A stretch of 26,230 bases of DNA, from positions 1 through 26,230 of IMG/VR virus record IMGVR_UViG_3300044640_001026; one strand, written 5' to 3'. The notes under the pieces were generated by a model. That model saw nothing but the letters and a program-made list of their open reading frames with translations. It was not told where the DNA came from and did no database searches. A program made the position numbers and the translations under genes. Below are positions 7,044 through 15,135 of the stretch, piece by piece. Positions within the stretch are counted from its first letter, which is position 1. The number at the start of each line of letters is the position of its first letter. The DNA is from a virus.

Positions 7044-8486
7044 ATGGCACAAGCTAACTTCTTCCAGCCCGGATTTGATGAGCAAATCGAGGCGCAAAAC
7101 ATTGAACGCCAACGCCAGTACGCCCAGCTTTTACGGCAAAAGGGCGACCAAGCACCACAAAGCCAGATGGTAAGCGGCCATTATGTAGCCCCTAGCATCA
7201 CACAAAACCTCGCACAGCTCCTAAACGCCTATCAAGGTGGGCAAGGTGTACGGCAAGCCGATGAACGCCAGAAAGCACTTGCAGAGGCTGTGCGTGGCCG
7301 TCAGTCTGAGGAAATGGGGCAATTCACCAAACTGCTAGGCGGTGAGCCAGCGCGTGATATTCAACCCCTTACGCCAAACGATGATGAAGGCAACGCCATG
7401 CCAGTCGCGCAAAAAGCTGCAGTTCCTGGCGACATTAACGCTGCTTACCAGTACGCGGCAAGTGCTAGAACGCCCGGACTACAACAAATGGGCACGCAAG
7501 GTCAATTGCAGATGGCGCAAGAGCAGGCGAAGCAGGCGCAGGCACAGGCGCAACAGCAGCGCATGATGGCCGTGCTTCAAAGCGCACCAGGGCCACAGCA
7601 AGCTATTGCAGCGGGTGTGCCGCCTGAGATGGTCAAACAATACTACGAGTCTAGGAACTACGGGCGCGACGAGGTGACTTTCCAAGACGTAGGCGGGCAA
7701 AAAGTGCCTGTTACAAAGTTTGGCGACAGGCCGTCAGGTGTTGCGCCGCTTGAAATGACAGGCAACCCATATAAAGACCTTTTGGTTAGCGATGGCAAAG
7801 GCGGCTTTATCCCTAATGCTCCGCTGGTGGGCGTTAAATCTGGAATCGCAAGAGCTGGCGCATCGAATGTTAGCGTAAACACGGAAAAAGGCTATGCAGG
7901 CGAAATTGCCAAAGGACTAGCAGCATCTGACTTAGCAACTATAGACGCGGCGCGTGCCGCTGGCGACCGTATCAGAAACGCGCAAAGCATCAAATCCTAT
8001 CTTGACAAAAACCCGATCACGGGCACGGGCGCAGAGGCTCGGTTAGCGCTTAACAAAGCACTGACTACAGCAGGTATTATTGACGGCAAACAGGTTCAAA
8101 ACACTGAAACTCTTGCGGGCTTGCTTGCCAGTTCTACGCTGGACGCTATCAAAACATCTGGATTGGGTGGTGGGCAAGGCTTTACCGACAAAGACCGCGC
8201 ATTCTTGGAGCGTGCCAAGTCTGGTAATTTGGAGGTCAACGCCAGTACATTGCGCGACCTTGCAGATATGAACGAACGCGCTGGCCGTGCATCTATCAGC
8301 AAAGGCAAGGCAGTAGCAGACAGGTTGAAAAACAATCCGACAATGGGGACGGTGGGTCAGGAGTTTAATTTTGACGAGCCAGCCGCAGTGACTGGCGCAC
8401 CCGATCCCGCAAGCGCAAAACCAATGCCCCAAGGCAATCGCGTTTTTAATGACGCTGACGCTATCCTGAACCGGAGTAAAAAATGA
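7044..8486 (+). CDS. Internal virion / ejection-type protein
   Basis: 480 aa, preceded by AAGG. It is very rich in Ala, Gln and Gly, with long helical stretches (NIERQRQYAQLLRQKGDQ near the start; AQEQAKQAQAQAQQQRMMAVLQ near residue 160) and a central globular part (DEVTFQDVGGQKVPVTKFGD). The C-terminal third has helices with charged faces (AARAAGDRIRNAQSIKSYL). No membrane segment or enzyme motif is visible. Length, composition and position between two similar genes suggest an internal core or ejection protein. It overlaps the next gene by 4 bases (ATGA), indicating coupled translation and probably matched stoichiometry. Confidence 0.62.
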   Translation: MAQANFFQPGFDEQIEAQNIERQRQYAQLLRQKGDQAPQSQMVSGHYVAPSITQNLAQLLNAYQGGQGVRQADERQKALAEAVRGRQSEEMGQFTKLLGGEPARDIQPLTPNDDEGNAMPVAQKAAVPGDINAAYQYAASARTPGLQQMGTQGQLQMAQEQAKQAQAQAQQQRMMAVLQSAPGPQQAIAAGVPPEMVKQYYESRNYGRDEVTFQDVGGQKVPVTKFGDRPSGVAPLEMTGNPYKDLLVSDGKGGFIPNAPLVGVKSGIARAGASNVSVNTEKGYAGEIAKGLAASDLATIDAARAAGDRIRNAQSIKSYLDKNPITGTGAEARLALNKALTTAGIIDGKQVQNTETLAGLLASSTLDAIKTSGLGGGQGFTDKDRAFLERAKSGNLEVNASTLRDLADMNERAGRASISKGKAVADRLKNNPTMGTVGQEFNFDEPAAVTGAPDPASAKPMPQGNRVFNDADAILNRSKK

Positions 8487-10135
8487 GTGCCGAAAAGTAC
8501 GCGCAATGGATAGTTGACAACCAAGACAAACAGGGTTCTCCTGAGTTTGAAACGGTTGCGTCAGCGTACAAAGCGGCTCGAGAACAGACCAAACCAGCAC
8601 AACCCAAAAAGCAGTCTAACAATGTTTCTGCGGAGGCATCAAAGGCGGCGGCTGAGGGCCTGGGCTTAGGCGATACGTTAGCGGTTGCAGCAGGACAAGG
8701 GTTTGACAAAATGGCAATGGGTCTAAAAGACCTGACTCTTGCGGGCGTTGAAAGGTTTGCGCCTGAAAGTTTTGCAAATGCAGCAAAGCAGGAGCGAGAA
8801 AAACAGGCGCGACTTGAGTCTGAAAAAGATGCAATATACGCAGGGCTAAAAGCCGCTCGACCAATAGCTACTGGTGCAGGGGAGGCTATTCCTTCTATTA
8901 TGGCAACAGGGTTGGCCGGGCTTTTACCATCAGCAGCGGTGACTGGTGGTATGGAGGCTCTTAAATACGGTTCTCCAGAAGAACGCGCATCACGCGGCGT
9001 GGTTGGCGCTGGTTCTACCCTTATTGGTGGTGCTGTTGGTCAAAAAGTAGCTAATCTTATTTCCCCTGTAGCCAGCAAAATGCTATCAAGCGGACAGCGT
9101 GCGGCGTTAAAAGCTGCAATTGCAATGGGGTATCGACCGAGAATCTCTGAGGTAACAGGTAGCCCGCTAATGGCGCGCATTGAGGACGTTGCAGCACGCA
9201 CTCCTGGCGGCGCTGGCGTCATGCAAGATTTTGCACAAGCCAATCAAAATGCCGTAAACCGTAGAGCCGCACAAAGTATTGGCGAAACTGCGGACGAAAT
9301 GACTCCGCAAGTATTTTCTGACGCTGCAACTCGCCTGGGGAAAACTTTTCAAGAAATCAAAGACCTACCCGGCAAACAAATTGCTATTTCGCCAAAAGTC
9401 GGGGAAATTGCAGACGAGTTGTTAAAAACCCAAAGCAAGCAAATAGCCGCCCAGCGCGACCCGGCGCTTACAGTAATTGCAAAACAGGCCAAAATGCTTG
9501 CTCAAAATAGCGGCAAGATTGATGGCGAAACCTATCAGTTAACGCGGTCTGGATTATCAGATCAAGCATTTGATGCAACAGGTACAAACAAGGCTTTGTA
9601 CGGCAAGCTATTAGGTGCGCTTGACGATTCAGCAGAACAATCTCTTAAAGCATCTGGTAACGAGGCATTAGCCAAGGCGCTGCGAGAAGTGCGTCCGCAA
9701 TACGCTAATCTTAAAACGCTTGAAAAGGGCATGGTTGCCGAAGGTGGCAATGTAAGCCCTGCTCGATTGGCCGCTGCTCTACGAAACAACAATCCCTCCG
9801 CTTTCCGTCAGGGCAAGCTTGAAGGTAATCCGCTTTATGACATTGCCAAAATAGGCGAAAACATGAAGCCGCTTAAAGCAGGTTCACCCACTTACGAGCG
9901 TGAGGCAACAGCAGATATTTTGTCTTCGTTGATTCGTGCTCCATTGGCTTACACGGCGGCAAAAGCAACAACATCACCAATGATGACGGCTTATCCGCGA
10001 TTTATTGCAAACAATCCAACGGCTGCATTGTTAGCAGATCAAACAAGTAAAGCAGCTACACCAGCCGCAAAAGCATTAGCCGCCGCGCTTGCGCAAAGAA
10101 TGCTTCTTAACCCAGTAATGGCCGAAAATCAATGA
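8483..10135 (+). CDS. Large internal virion / ejection-type protein with hydrophobic stretch
   Basis: 550 aa, start ATG at 8483 overlapping the previous TGA. The N-terminus (MSAEKYAQWIVDNQDKQGSPEFETVASAYKAAREQ) is a short helical segment I have seen at the start of phage internal proteins. Residues about 130-190 are unusually hydrophobic and Gly/Ala-rich (SIMATGLAGLLPSAAV and STLIGGAVGQKVANLI), compatible with membrane insertion during DNA ejection. The rest is helical and charged. No lytic transglycosylase motif was found, although such domains often occur in this position. It closes the internal-protein block. Confidence 0.62.
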   Translation: MSAEKYAQWIVDNQDKQGSPEFETVASAYKAAREQTKPAQPKKQSNNVSAEASKAAAEGLGLGDTLAVAAGQGFDKMAMGLKDLTLAGVERFAPESFANAAKQEREKQARLESEKDAIYAGLKAARPIATGAGEAIPSIMATGLAGLLPSAAVTGGMEALKYGSPEERASRGVVGAGSTLIGGAVGQKVANLISPVASKMLSSGQRAALKAAIAMGYRPRISEVTGSPLMARIEDVAARTPGGAGVMQDFAQANQNAVNRRAAQSIGETADEMTPQVFSDAATRLGKTFQEIKDLPGKQIAISPKVGEIADELLKTQSKQIAAQRDPALTVIAKQAKMLAQNSGKIDGETYQLTRSGLSDQAFDATGTNKALYGKLLGALDDSAEQSLKASGNEALAKALREVRPQYANLKTLEKGMVAEGGNVSPARLAAALRNNNPSAFRQGKLEGNPLYDIAKIGENMKPLKAGSPTYEREATADILSSLIRAPLAYTAAKATTSPMMTAYPRFIANNPTAALLADQTSKAATPAAKALAAALAQRMLLNPVMAENQ

Positions 10136-10258
10136 CCCAAGTTTTTGGGGTAAAAATTTTCGACCAAGCCATAAACTGGTTGACAAAAGCAACCACCAAA
10201 CCCAGTTGCGCGCTGCAAATGCAATCGCAAAGCCGATAGCAGAATAAAGAGTATCCAT
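10076..10258 (-). CDS. Candidate small membrane protein on the opposite strand
   Basis: A 60-aa leftward frame fills most of the 168-base gap between the last internal protein and the tail fibre, and overlaps the end of the internal-protein gene by 60 bases. It has one strong hydrophobic, Trp-rich segment (AFAARNWVWWLLLSTSLWLG) followed by basic residues, a layout typical of single-span phage accessory proteins. No good Shine-Dalgarno sequence precedes its ATG (GCGAGA) and I see no clear promoter. It could be a moron-type gene or chance. If it is not real, the gap 10136-10303 holds only a weak hairpin (CCCAA/TTGGG) and the ribosome binding site AAGGA of the fibre gene. Confidence 0.3.
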   Translation of the reverse strand: MDTLYSAIGFAIAFAARNWVWWLLLSTSLWLGRKFLPQKLGSLIFGHYWVKKHSLRKRGG

Positions 10259-10303
10259 TCTCGCATTCTAAGCCCAGTAACCAGTAGTCACAAGGATACA
10301 AAC

Positions 10304-11512
10304 ATGCCATTTAACGGATCAGGGTCGTTTTCACCCTACACGCCGGGGAATCCGGTTATCACCGGGACTGTCATTAGTTCCACCGCGTTTAACGCCACAA
10401 TGACAGACATTGCGGCTGGCCTGACAAACGCGATCACCCGGGACGGCCAATCGCCCCCAAGCGCCAATCTGCCAATGGCTAGCAACAAACTAACCGGGCT
10501 TGGCGCGGGTACTGTTTCGGGTGATTCTTTGCGGTTTCAGCAGCTATTTAGCCAAGGCGCGCCAGCGTCACTGCCGTCAGCCGCCACGGTTGATATTGGT
10601 GGTCAAAACAGCGTAGCGGTTGAAATATCTGGAACGACTGGCATTACATCGTTTGGCACAAACTACAACGGGCCACGATACATCAGGTTTTCTGGTGTGC
10701 TTATCCTGACAAACAGCGCAACTCTCGCATTACCCGGCGCGGCCAACATCACAACAGCGGCAGGCGATACATGTATCGCATATCCGAATTTAGCGGGTAA
10801 CGGCTGGAATGTTGTGCAGTATCAGCGTGCCGCCAACTTGCATGCTGCAGCAGGCGCAAACAGCGACATTACATCGCTAGGCAACAACACCAGCACGATC
10901 TACACCACGGGCGGCACAAGCACCGCCTACACGATCACGCCGAATCCTGTTTACACGGCATATGCAGCGGGCATGTCTTTTGTTGTGAACTTTAATGCCG
11001 CTTGCGGGGTATCACCGACCTTAGCGATAAACGGCATTGCAACCCCGCCGAATCTGGTTAAAGAAAATTTAGACGGCACGTACTCAAACTTGGCGGCTGG
11101 CGACATTCCTATCAATCACCGTAGTCGCGTCACACTTATAAGTGCGACACAAGCTCTGGTTGAAAGGTTTATTGCACCTTTCAGCGGCTCCTACACATCT
11201 CCAGCCCAAACAATCACACTTGCTGGCGCTTTGTCTTTAACACATAGTCTTGGCGGTATGCCTTCGCTGCTTCAGGCTCGTCTTAGATGCGTTACCGCAG
11301 AAGGCGGCTACTCCATCAATGATGAAGTGATGTTTAACCTTCAAGGGGATTTTGACGGCGCAGCGGCGCGTGGCGTCTCGGTTGTACCCACTGCAACAAC
11401 GCTTGACGTGAGATACAGCTCAAACGGGTTTCAAATAGTTCGAAAAGACAATGGCGCGTTGCTGAGCATCACAGCCGGAAACTGGAATTTAATTTTAAGA
11501 GCTTGGAGATAA
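10304..11512 (+). CDS. Tail fibre protein
   Basis: 402 aa, ribosome binding site AAGGA before ATG. The N-terminus MPFNGSGSFSPYTPGNPVITGT...STAFNATMTDIAAGLTNAITRDGQ is the recognisable virion-attachment start of many podovirus tail fibres, followed by the ASNKLTGLGAGT motif that marks the beginning of the shaft. The body is low in charge and rich in Thr, Ser, Ala and Asn, as expected for a trimeric beta-rich fibre. The C-terminal third (SLTHSLGGMPSLLQARLRC, ending TAGNWNLILRAWR) is probably the host-recognition head. The next gene, a carbohydrate-binding protein, follows at once. Confidence 0.8.
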   Translation: MPFNGSGSFSPYTPGNPVITGTVISSTAFNATMTDIAAGLTNAITRDGQSPPSANLPMASNKLTGLGAGTVSGDSLRFQQLFSQGAPASLPSAATVDIGGQNSVAVEISGTTGITSFGTNYNGPRYIRFSGVLILTNSATLALPGAANITTAAGDTCIAYPNLAGNGWNVVQYQRAANLHAAAGANSDITSLGNNTSTIYTTGGTSTAYTITPNPVYTAYAAGMSFVVNFNAACGVSPTLAINGIATPPNLVKENLDGTYSNLAAGDIPINHRSRVTLISATQALVERFIAPFSGSYTSPAQTITLAGALSLTHSLGGMPSLLQARLRCVTAEGGYSINDEVMFNLQGDFDGAAARGVSVVPTATTLDVRYSSNGFQIVRKDNGALLSITAGNWNLILRAWR

Positions 11513-11514
11513 GC

Positions 11515-12075
11515 ATGACAGTTTACGTAAACGTCAACGGTGTAATCCACACCGCATCCGGCAGTCTGACGCTTGCCAGCGTACCAAAACCAGCACCGAG
11601 CCTGCCCCCGCGCAACAACGCCGAGATAACGCCCACACTGAGCGCACCGACTGGCGGCGGTCACACGGCTTTTGCAACGTCCGAATATAGCGAAGCTGGC
11701 ATAACCGCTGCGGCTTGGCGTGCGTTTAACAAACAAACAGGCAACGGGTGGGCAGTGGGTTGGTCATCAACATCACAACCATCGGCAAGCGCACCGCAAA
11801 TTCTGCAAATTGACATGCCAGCGGCTGCGCCTTGCTACAGCTACAACCTGACCAATCGCAGCGATGCCAACACGCTATGCCCCAACACATGGACGTTTGA
11901 GGGTTGGAATGGTTCGGCATGGTCGGTACTTCACAGCGCAAACAGCATATCATTTGCAGATGGAGAAACCAAAGCATTCAATGTCACGTCGCCTGGTGTT
12001 TACAGTAAGTATCGCTGGTGCGTTACTGCTGGCGGCGCGTTGTGCCAGATTGCAGAAGCAAGAGTTTTTTCCTAA
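11515..12075 (+). CDS. Discoidin (F5/8 type C)-like carbohydrate-binding tail protein
   Basis: 186 aa from ATG 11515, chosen because GGAG at 11505-11508 is well spaced; an in-frame TTG at 11503 would remove that spacing. Residues about 1-50 are a Pro-rich linker. Residues about 50-186 show the discoidin / galactose-binding-like pattern: AAWRAFNKQTGNGWAVG near the start, the TWTFEGWNGSAWSVLHS strand pair, FNVTSPGVYSKYRWCV and the closing IAEARVF. Such domains bind glycans. Between a tail fibre and a hydrolase it probably forms part of the receptor-binding apparatus. The binding partner is unknown. Confidence 0.7.
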   Translation: MTVYVNVNGVIHTASGSLTLASVPKPAPSLPPRNNAEITPTLSAPTGGGHTAFATSEYSEAGITAAAWRAFNKQTGNGWAVGWSSTSQPSASAPQILQIDMPAAAPCYSYNLTNRSDANTLCPNTWTFEGWNGSAWSVLHSANSISFADGETKAFNVTSPGVYSKYRWCVTAGGALCQIAEARVFS

Positions 12076-12076
12076 T

Positions 12077-12808
12077 ATGAACGTCAACGACCTTGAAGGC
12101 ACATTGACTGCGACAAGCGCAGAAGAAAGCGTGAGTGTCCGTTATGTGGGTGACGAGCCATATAAACGCGCCGTGAAGGGCTGGCCTCGCACATTGATTG
12201 TGGTTTTCCATGCGTGGAGCAGCAACATGAACGAGCTGGACAACTACCCGCTGCTGGCGAGTTTGAACAACTATGTGATGGTCTGCCCAAACGCTGGTGG
12301 GATTAATTTTCACCCGCAAGGCGCAGGCCACCCGTCGCAACTGGAGCGCATCAACCGTGTGATTGAAAGCATCAAGGCTGAATTTCCCATGATTGAACGT
12401 GTCATTGGCATAGGCACATCAGGCGGCGGCTATCTCGGTTTGATGTACATGGCGGCATATCCGGGCGTTTTGTACGGTGGTTTGTTTTGGGTGTTTCCAT
12501 TTGACCTTGCCGACTGGTGGCTGCAAAAACCTCAGTTCCGCGAAAGTCTTGAGGCGTGCATGGGAGGCACTCCGTCACAAGTGCCTAACGAATATTTCAG
12601 CCGCTCACCTTTAAGTAAATCAATCTCGGGGGCGGTTATTTATTTGAACGGGAGCCCTGAAGATGTGCAAGTGCCCTTCTATCAGCAAGAGCAGGCGCGT
12701 GACAGGTTTGCACAAGGCAACACACTGACTTTTCGCAGCTTCCCCGGTGGGCATATTACTCAATGGGATGTTGCAGTCAGTCAAATGCAGGCAATGTACC
12801 CGACATGA
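12077..12808 (+). CDS. Alpha/beta-hydrolase (serine esterase-like) of the tail region
   Basis: 243 aa from ATG 12077, two bases after the previous stop; the longer in-frame extension is a shadow of the upstream gene. The nucleophile elbow GIGTSGGG gives Ser115 in a G-x-S-x-G motif; Asp196 (SPEDVQVPF) and His226 (PGGHITQW) sit at the correct places for a triad; RTLIVVFHAWSSN carries the strand and HxW stretch near the oxyanion hole. The layout resembles esterase and polyhydroxybutyrate-depolymerase-like enzymes. No signal peptide. Its place after fibre and glycan-binding genes suggests it deacetylates or cleaves a host surface polymer, which is an inference. Confidence 0.75.
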   Translation: MNVNDLEGTLTATSAEESVSVRYVGDEPYKRAVKGWPRTLIVVFHAWSSNMNELDNYPLLASLNNYVMVCPNAGGINFHPQGAGHPSQLERINRVIESIKAEFPMIERVIGIGTSGGGYLGLMYMAAYPGVLYGGLFWVFPFDLADWWLQKPQFRESLEACMGGTPSQVPNEYFSRSPLSKSISGAVIYLNGSPEDVQVPFYQQEQARDRFAQGNTLTFRSFPGGHITQWDVAVSQMQAMYPT

Positions 12809-12867
12809 CAAGCCGCAAAGACTTTAAAGGCTGGCACATCAGAAAACAAAAGGGCGAAAATGCTTAA
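12805..12867 (+). CDS. Possible 20-aa ORF overlapping the hydrolase stop
   Basis: ATG 12805 overlaps the hydrolase TGA (ATGA) and reads 20 residues, MTSRKDFKGWHIRKQKGENA, strongly basic. It ends just after the start of the next gene at 12860. It may simply be a coupling peptide that carries ribosomes to the next start, or chance. Confidence 0.3.
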   Translation: MTSRKDFKGWHIRKQKGENA

Positions 12868-13015
12868 AGAAGACGCAACCATTGCAGTACGCTCAAAAAC
12901 CGGCACTATTCAAACGCTAACGACCAACCAAGTCAAGGGCTTGGCCGGGGCGCTACTGGTCTACGTTCAAGGCGTATTTGCCGAATCATGGGCGGCTAAG
13001 GACGCACTGCCATGA
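12860..13015 (+). CDS. Small phage protein, DUF4376-like
   Basis: 51 aa, ATG 12860 with AGGG about 6 bases upstream, ending in an ATGA overlap with the next gene. The sequence IAVRSKTGTIQTLTTNQVKGLAGALLVYVQGVFAE resembles the short helical core of DUF4376-type domains found at the end of phage tail fibres or as separate fibre accessory genes: a beta turn (RSKTGTIQTL), then an Ala-rich helix with a conserved V-x-x-x-F. No enzyme motif. It may be a fibre chaperone or a free-standing fibre tail piece. Confidence 0.5.
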   Translation: MLKEDATIAVRSKTGTIQTLTTNQVKGLAGALLVYVQGVFAESWAAKDALP

Positions 13016-13497
13016 AAACCGCGCTCTACATCGGCAACCACAGCGGCGACACCTTGAAGGTGCGCGCTGGCTGGGCGCTTACCCGGCTAGTCCAGCGCGG
13101 CATTTATCAGCGCGTTACCCACACGGAGATGATTCACGACGAGCTGACAGACGGCTCGGTTGTCATTGCCAGCGCCAGCCTGCGCGACGGAGGCGTGCGC
13201 ACAAAAACCGCCCGGCTGACGGCTGGGCATTGGATGATTGTTGACGTACCAATCTGGAGCTTGAACCAGTCAAAAGAATGGTTTGCTATCCACAATGGCG
13301 AAAAGTACGACATGCGCGGGGCACTGGCCACGGTACTACCCGGCAGTCAATACATCGACCGCTGGTATTGCAATGAGGCCTGCGGCGCAAGTGTCGGCAT
13401 TGTCGAACCGCAGCTATTTGGCCCGGCGCAGTATGCGGCCATTGCTATGAGCTTGGGGCGGGATGTGACAGAAGACTTTTTCAGGGGGCGGGCATGA
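13012..13497 (+). CDS. NlpC/P60-like (permuted papain fold) protein
   Basis: 161 aa, starting in an ATGA overlap. The pattern RVTHTEMI (His37) early, YDMRGALA in the middle and RWYCNEACG (Cys120, Glu122) late matches the permuted NlpC/P60 family common in phages, in which the His comes before the Cys and the signatures are usually R-x-SH-x-E and W-x-CSE. Members are thiol hydrolases that may cut peptidoglycan peptides or lipid/amide bonds. No signal peptide. It heads the lysis block with a one-TM protein, a lysozyme and a holin, so a cell-wall role is plausible. Confidence 0.7.
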   Translation: MKTALYIGNHSGDTLKVRAGWALTRLVQRGIYQRVTHTEMIHDELTDGSVVIASASLRDGGVRTKTARLTAGHWMIVDVPIWSLNQSKEWFAIHNGEKYDMRGALATVLPGSQYIDRWYCNEACGASVGIVEPQLFGPAQYAAIAMSLGRDVTEDFFRGRA

Positions 13498-13784
13498 CAA
13501 GACCGGACGACGAGTTTTATTTTTGGTATTGGCTCAGGGACAAGATTGTCCCAGGGCTATTGATAGCACTTTGCCTTGGCGTGTTTGGTATATACACACA
13601 GATCGTGCGTTTGGTTGATGCGCATGAAACTACACGCTCGCAACTGCATGAGGTCAAAGCCGAAGTCGCCGCCATGCGCGAGGCCTACGTCAAACGCATC
13701 GAGCTGCTGGAGCTGCTTAAACGTGTTGAACAACAACTCGAGATTGCTTTGTTGAAGGCTGAAAAACGTGGCGTGAAAGGTTAA
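13494..13784 (+). CDS. One-TM coiled-coil protein of the lysis block (i-spanin-like)
   Basis: 96 aa, ATGA overlap with the preceding gene and GGGGG before the ATG. A short polar N-terminus is followed by a single hydrophobic segment (KIVPGLLIALCLGVFGIYTQIV, about residues 18-39) and then a long charged helix (HETTRSQLHEVKAEVAAMREAYVKRIELLELLKRVEQQLE) predicted to form a coiled coil outside the membrane. This topology is that of inner-membrane spanins, although it could also be a small holin partner. No outer-membrane spanin lipoprotein gene is evident nearby. Confidence 0.55.
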   Translation: MTRPDDEFYFWYWLRDKIVPGLLIALCLGVFGIYTQIVRLVDAHETTRSQLHEVKAEVAAMREAYVKRIELLELLKRVEQQLEIALLKAEKRGVKG

Positions 13785-13786
13785 TC

Positions 13787-14269
13787 ATGAAAACCTCAAG
13801 CAGCGGCATTCAAGTACTGCACAATTTTGAGGGCTGCAAGCTAACCGCCTACCCAGACCCTGGCAGTAAAAATGGTCTACCCCTAACTATCGGCTGGGGT
13901 GATACCGGGCCGCACGTCACACCCGGGTGCACCATCACGCAAATTGAGGCCAATATGCGCTTTGCCAAGCGGCTTGCCCGTGAGTTTGAGCCCGGTGTAT
14001 CAGCTTTGATTAAAACCGCAACACAGGGCCAATTCGACGCTCTGGTGTGCTTTGCTTATAACCTCGGTTTGGGCAACCTCAAATCTTCGACGCTGCTACA
14101 GAAATTCAACGCTGGCGACATACCCGGCGCGGATGCACAGTTTCCGCGATGGAACAAAAACGACGGCAAAGTGATGCTCGGCCTGACCCGCCGTCGCGCT
14201 GCTGAACAGGCGTTATTCCGTGGCTTGTCTGGCGACCAAGCTATCGCAGTAGGCGCGGCTATTAAATGA
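13787..14269 (+). CDS. Endolysin, GH24 lysozyme
   Basis: 160 aa, AAAGG before the start. The N-terminus FEGCKLTAYPDPGS...LTIGWGDTG is the T4/P22-type lysozyme active site: Glu15 as acid, Asp24 eight residues later as in the family, then a slightly longer loop (SKNGLPL) before TIGWGDTG. FDALVCFAYNLGLGNLKSSTLL and the GLTRRRAAEQALF ending are also typical. It cuts the glycan backbone of peptidoglycan. No signal peptide or SAR segment is present, so it needs a holin; one is encoded just downstream. Confidence 0.93.
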   Translation: MKTSSSGIQVLHNFEGCKLTAYPDPGSKNGLPLTIGWGDTGPHVTPGCTITQIEANMRFAKRLAREFEPGVSALIKTATQGQFDALVCFAYNLGLGNLKSSTLLQKFNAGDIPGADAQFPRWNKNDGKVMLGLTRRRAAEQALFRGLSGDQAIAVGAAIK

Positions 14270-14289
14270 GTTTAAATTAAAGGAAAAAA

Positions 14290-14826
14290 ATGGACTTTAC
14301 GAAAATTCTAACGACCGCTCTGCCTTGGATAGGCGCGGCTGCTACTGGCAACGTCCCGGCCTTAATTGCGATGGCCGCTAAGGAGGTTGGCCAGGCGCTG
14401 GGCGTAACAGTTGGCGCTACACCCGAAGCGATTGGCAATGCCGTGGCCAATGCAACGCCTGAACAACTTTTGGCCCTAAAAGAAGCCGACCAGAATTTTG
14501 AACTGCAAATGAAGGCGCTCGGTTTTGCCAACATCAAGGACTTGGAGGCAATCGCCGCGGCTGACCGTGACAGCGCCCGTAAGCTGCAAATGGCAAACCC
14601 AAGCATAGTTCCTGCGGCTTTGTCTATTATCGTGACTGTTGGCTTTTTGGGCGTGCTTATCTGCATGATGAAAGGCTGGCTAACCACGGATTCATCTGAC
14701 GCGCTGCTGCTGATGCTGGGCAGTTTGGGTACAGCCTGGACAAGCGTGATGGCTTTCTGGTTTGGCACGACACGCCAAAGCGAGAACAAAACCACGATGC
14801 TGGCCGCCGCGCCGTCTGTCAAATAA
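14290..14826 (+). CDS. Holin family protein (3-TM, GTA-holin-like)
   Basis: 178 aa, AAAGGA before ATG. Residues 1-40 are weakly hydrophobic, and two clear membrane segments follow near residues 108-130 (AALSIIVTVGFLGVLICMM) and 138-158 (ALLLMLGSLGTAWTSVMAFWFG). The ending FWFGTTRQSENKTTML is the hallmark of the three-TM holin family PF11351 known from gene-transfer agents and many phages. It would form the membrane lesion releasing the lysozyme encoded upstream. It is the last gene of the rightward late operon and ends 9 bases before the convergent leftward operon. Confidence 0.75.
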   Translation: MDFTKILTTALPWIGAAATGNVPALIAMAAKEVGQALGVTVGATPEAIGNAVANATPEQLLALKEADQNFELQMKALGFANIKDLEAIAAADRDSARKLQMANPSIVPAALSIIVTVGFLGVLICMMKGWLTTDSSDALLLMLGSLGTAWTSVMAFWFGTTRQSENKTTMLAAAPSVK

Positions 14827-14835
14827 CCGCTTGGC

Positions 14836-15135
14836 CTAAGCAGTAAATCCAATTTCAGCGGCAACTTGCAGCACTGCATGGTGGACGGTTCTGCCGTTGT
14901 CACCAAAATGATGGCGCAGCGTGCTCCAGTGCTCTGCAAAACCCTCATTGAAATCGATGACGATATTGAGCTTTTGCGCAAGCCTGAATAGATCGCCATC
15001 GTCCTCAAGTGGATTCCATGCGTGATATGTCTTACCCTGGTAAAACATGGGTTGCCATTTGTCAGGGTGGCCGTCCCACTCAAGATTAATCCCCGCAGCC
15101 TTAGCCGCATCAATCAATAATTGTTTGTCTGTCAT
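14836..15135 (-). CDS. Phage DUF2591-like protein
   Basis: 99 aa from the ATG at 15135, chosen because AAGGAG precedes it; the longer frame is a read-through of the upstream repeat region. The motif WNPLEDDGDLFRLAQKLNIVIDF followed by a C-terminal AVLQVAAEIG is that of the DUF2591-type phage protein. It has no known biochemical role. It is the last gene of the leftward operon, overlapping the previous gene by 4 bases and converging on the holin gene. Confidence 0.6.
   Translation of the reverse strand: MTDKQLLIDAAKAAGINLEWDGHPDKWQPMFYQGKTYHAWNPLEDDGDLFRLAQKLNIVIDFNEGFAEHWSTLRHHFGDNGRTVHHAVLQVAAEIGFTA

Noticed and set aside
10180-10208. TTGACA as a promoter before the tail fibre gene
   Set aside because: No acceptable -10 box at 16-18 bases downstream (CAGTTG region).
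11864-12076. Upstream extension of the hydrolase frame
   Set aside because: Overlaps the discoidin-like gene in another phase and adds no recognisable sequence; the ATG at 12077 fits the gene junction.
14829-14841. Bidirectional terminator between the convergent operons
   Set aside because: Only a 4-bp GCTT/AAGC stem with no U-run on either strand; too weak to call.
14277-15113. Long 278-aa leftward frame
   Set aside because: It runs antisense through the convincing holin gene and overlaps the DUF2591-like gene in another phase; its composition is Ser/Arg-rich shadow sequence.
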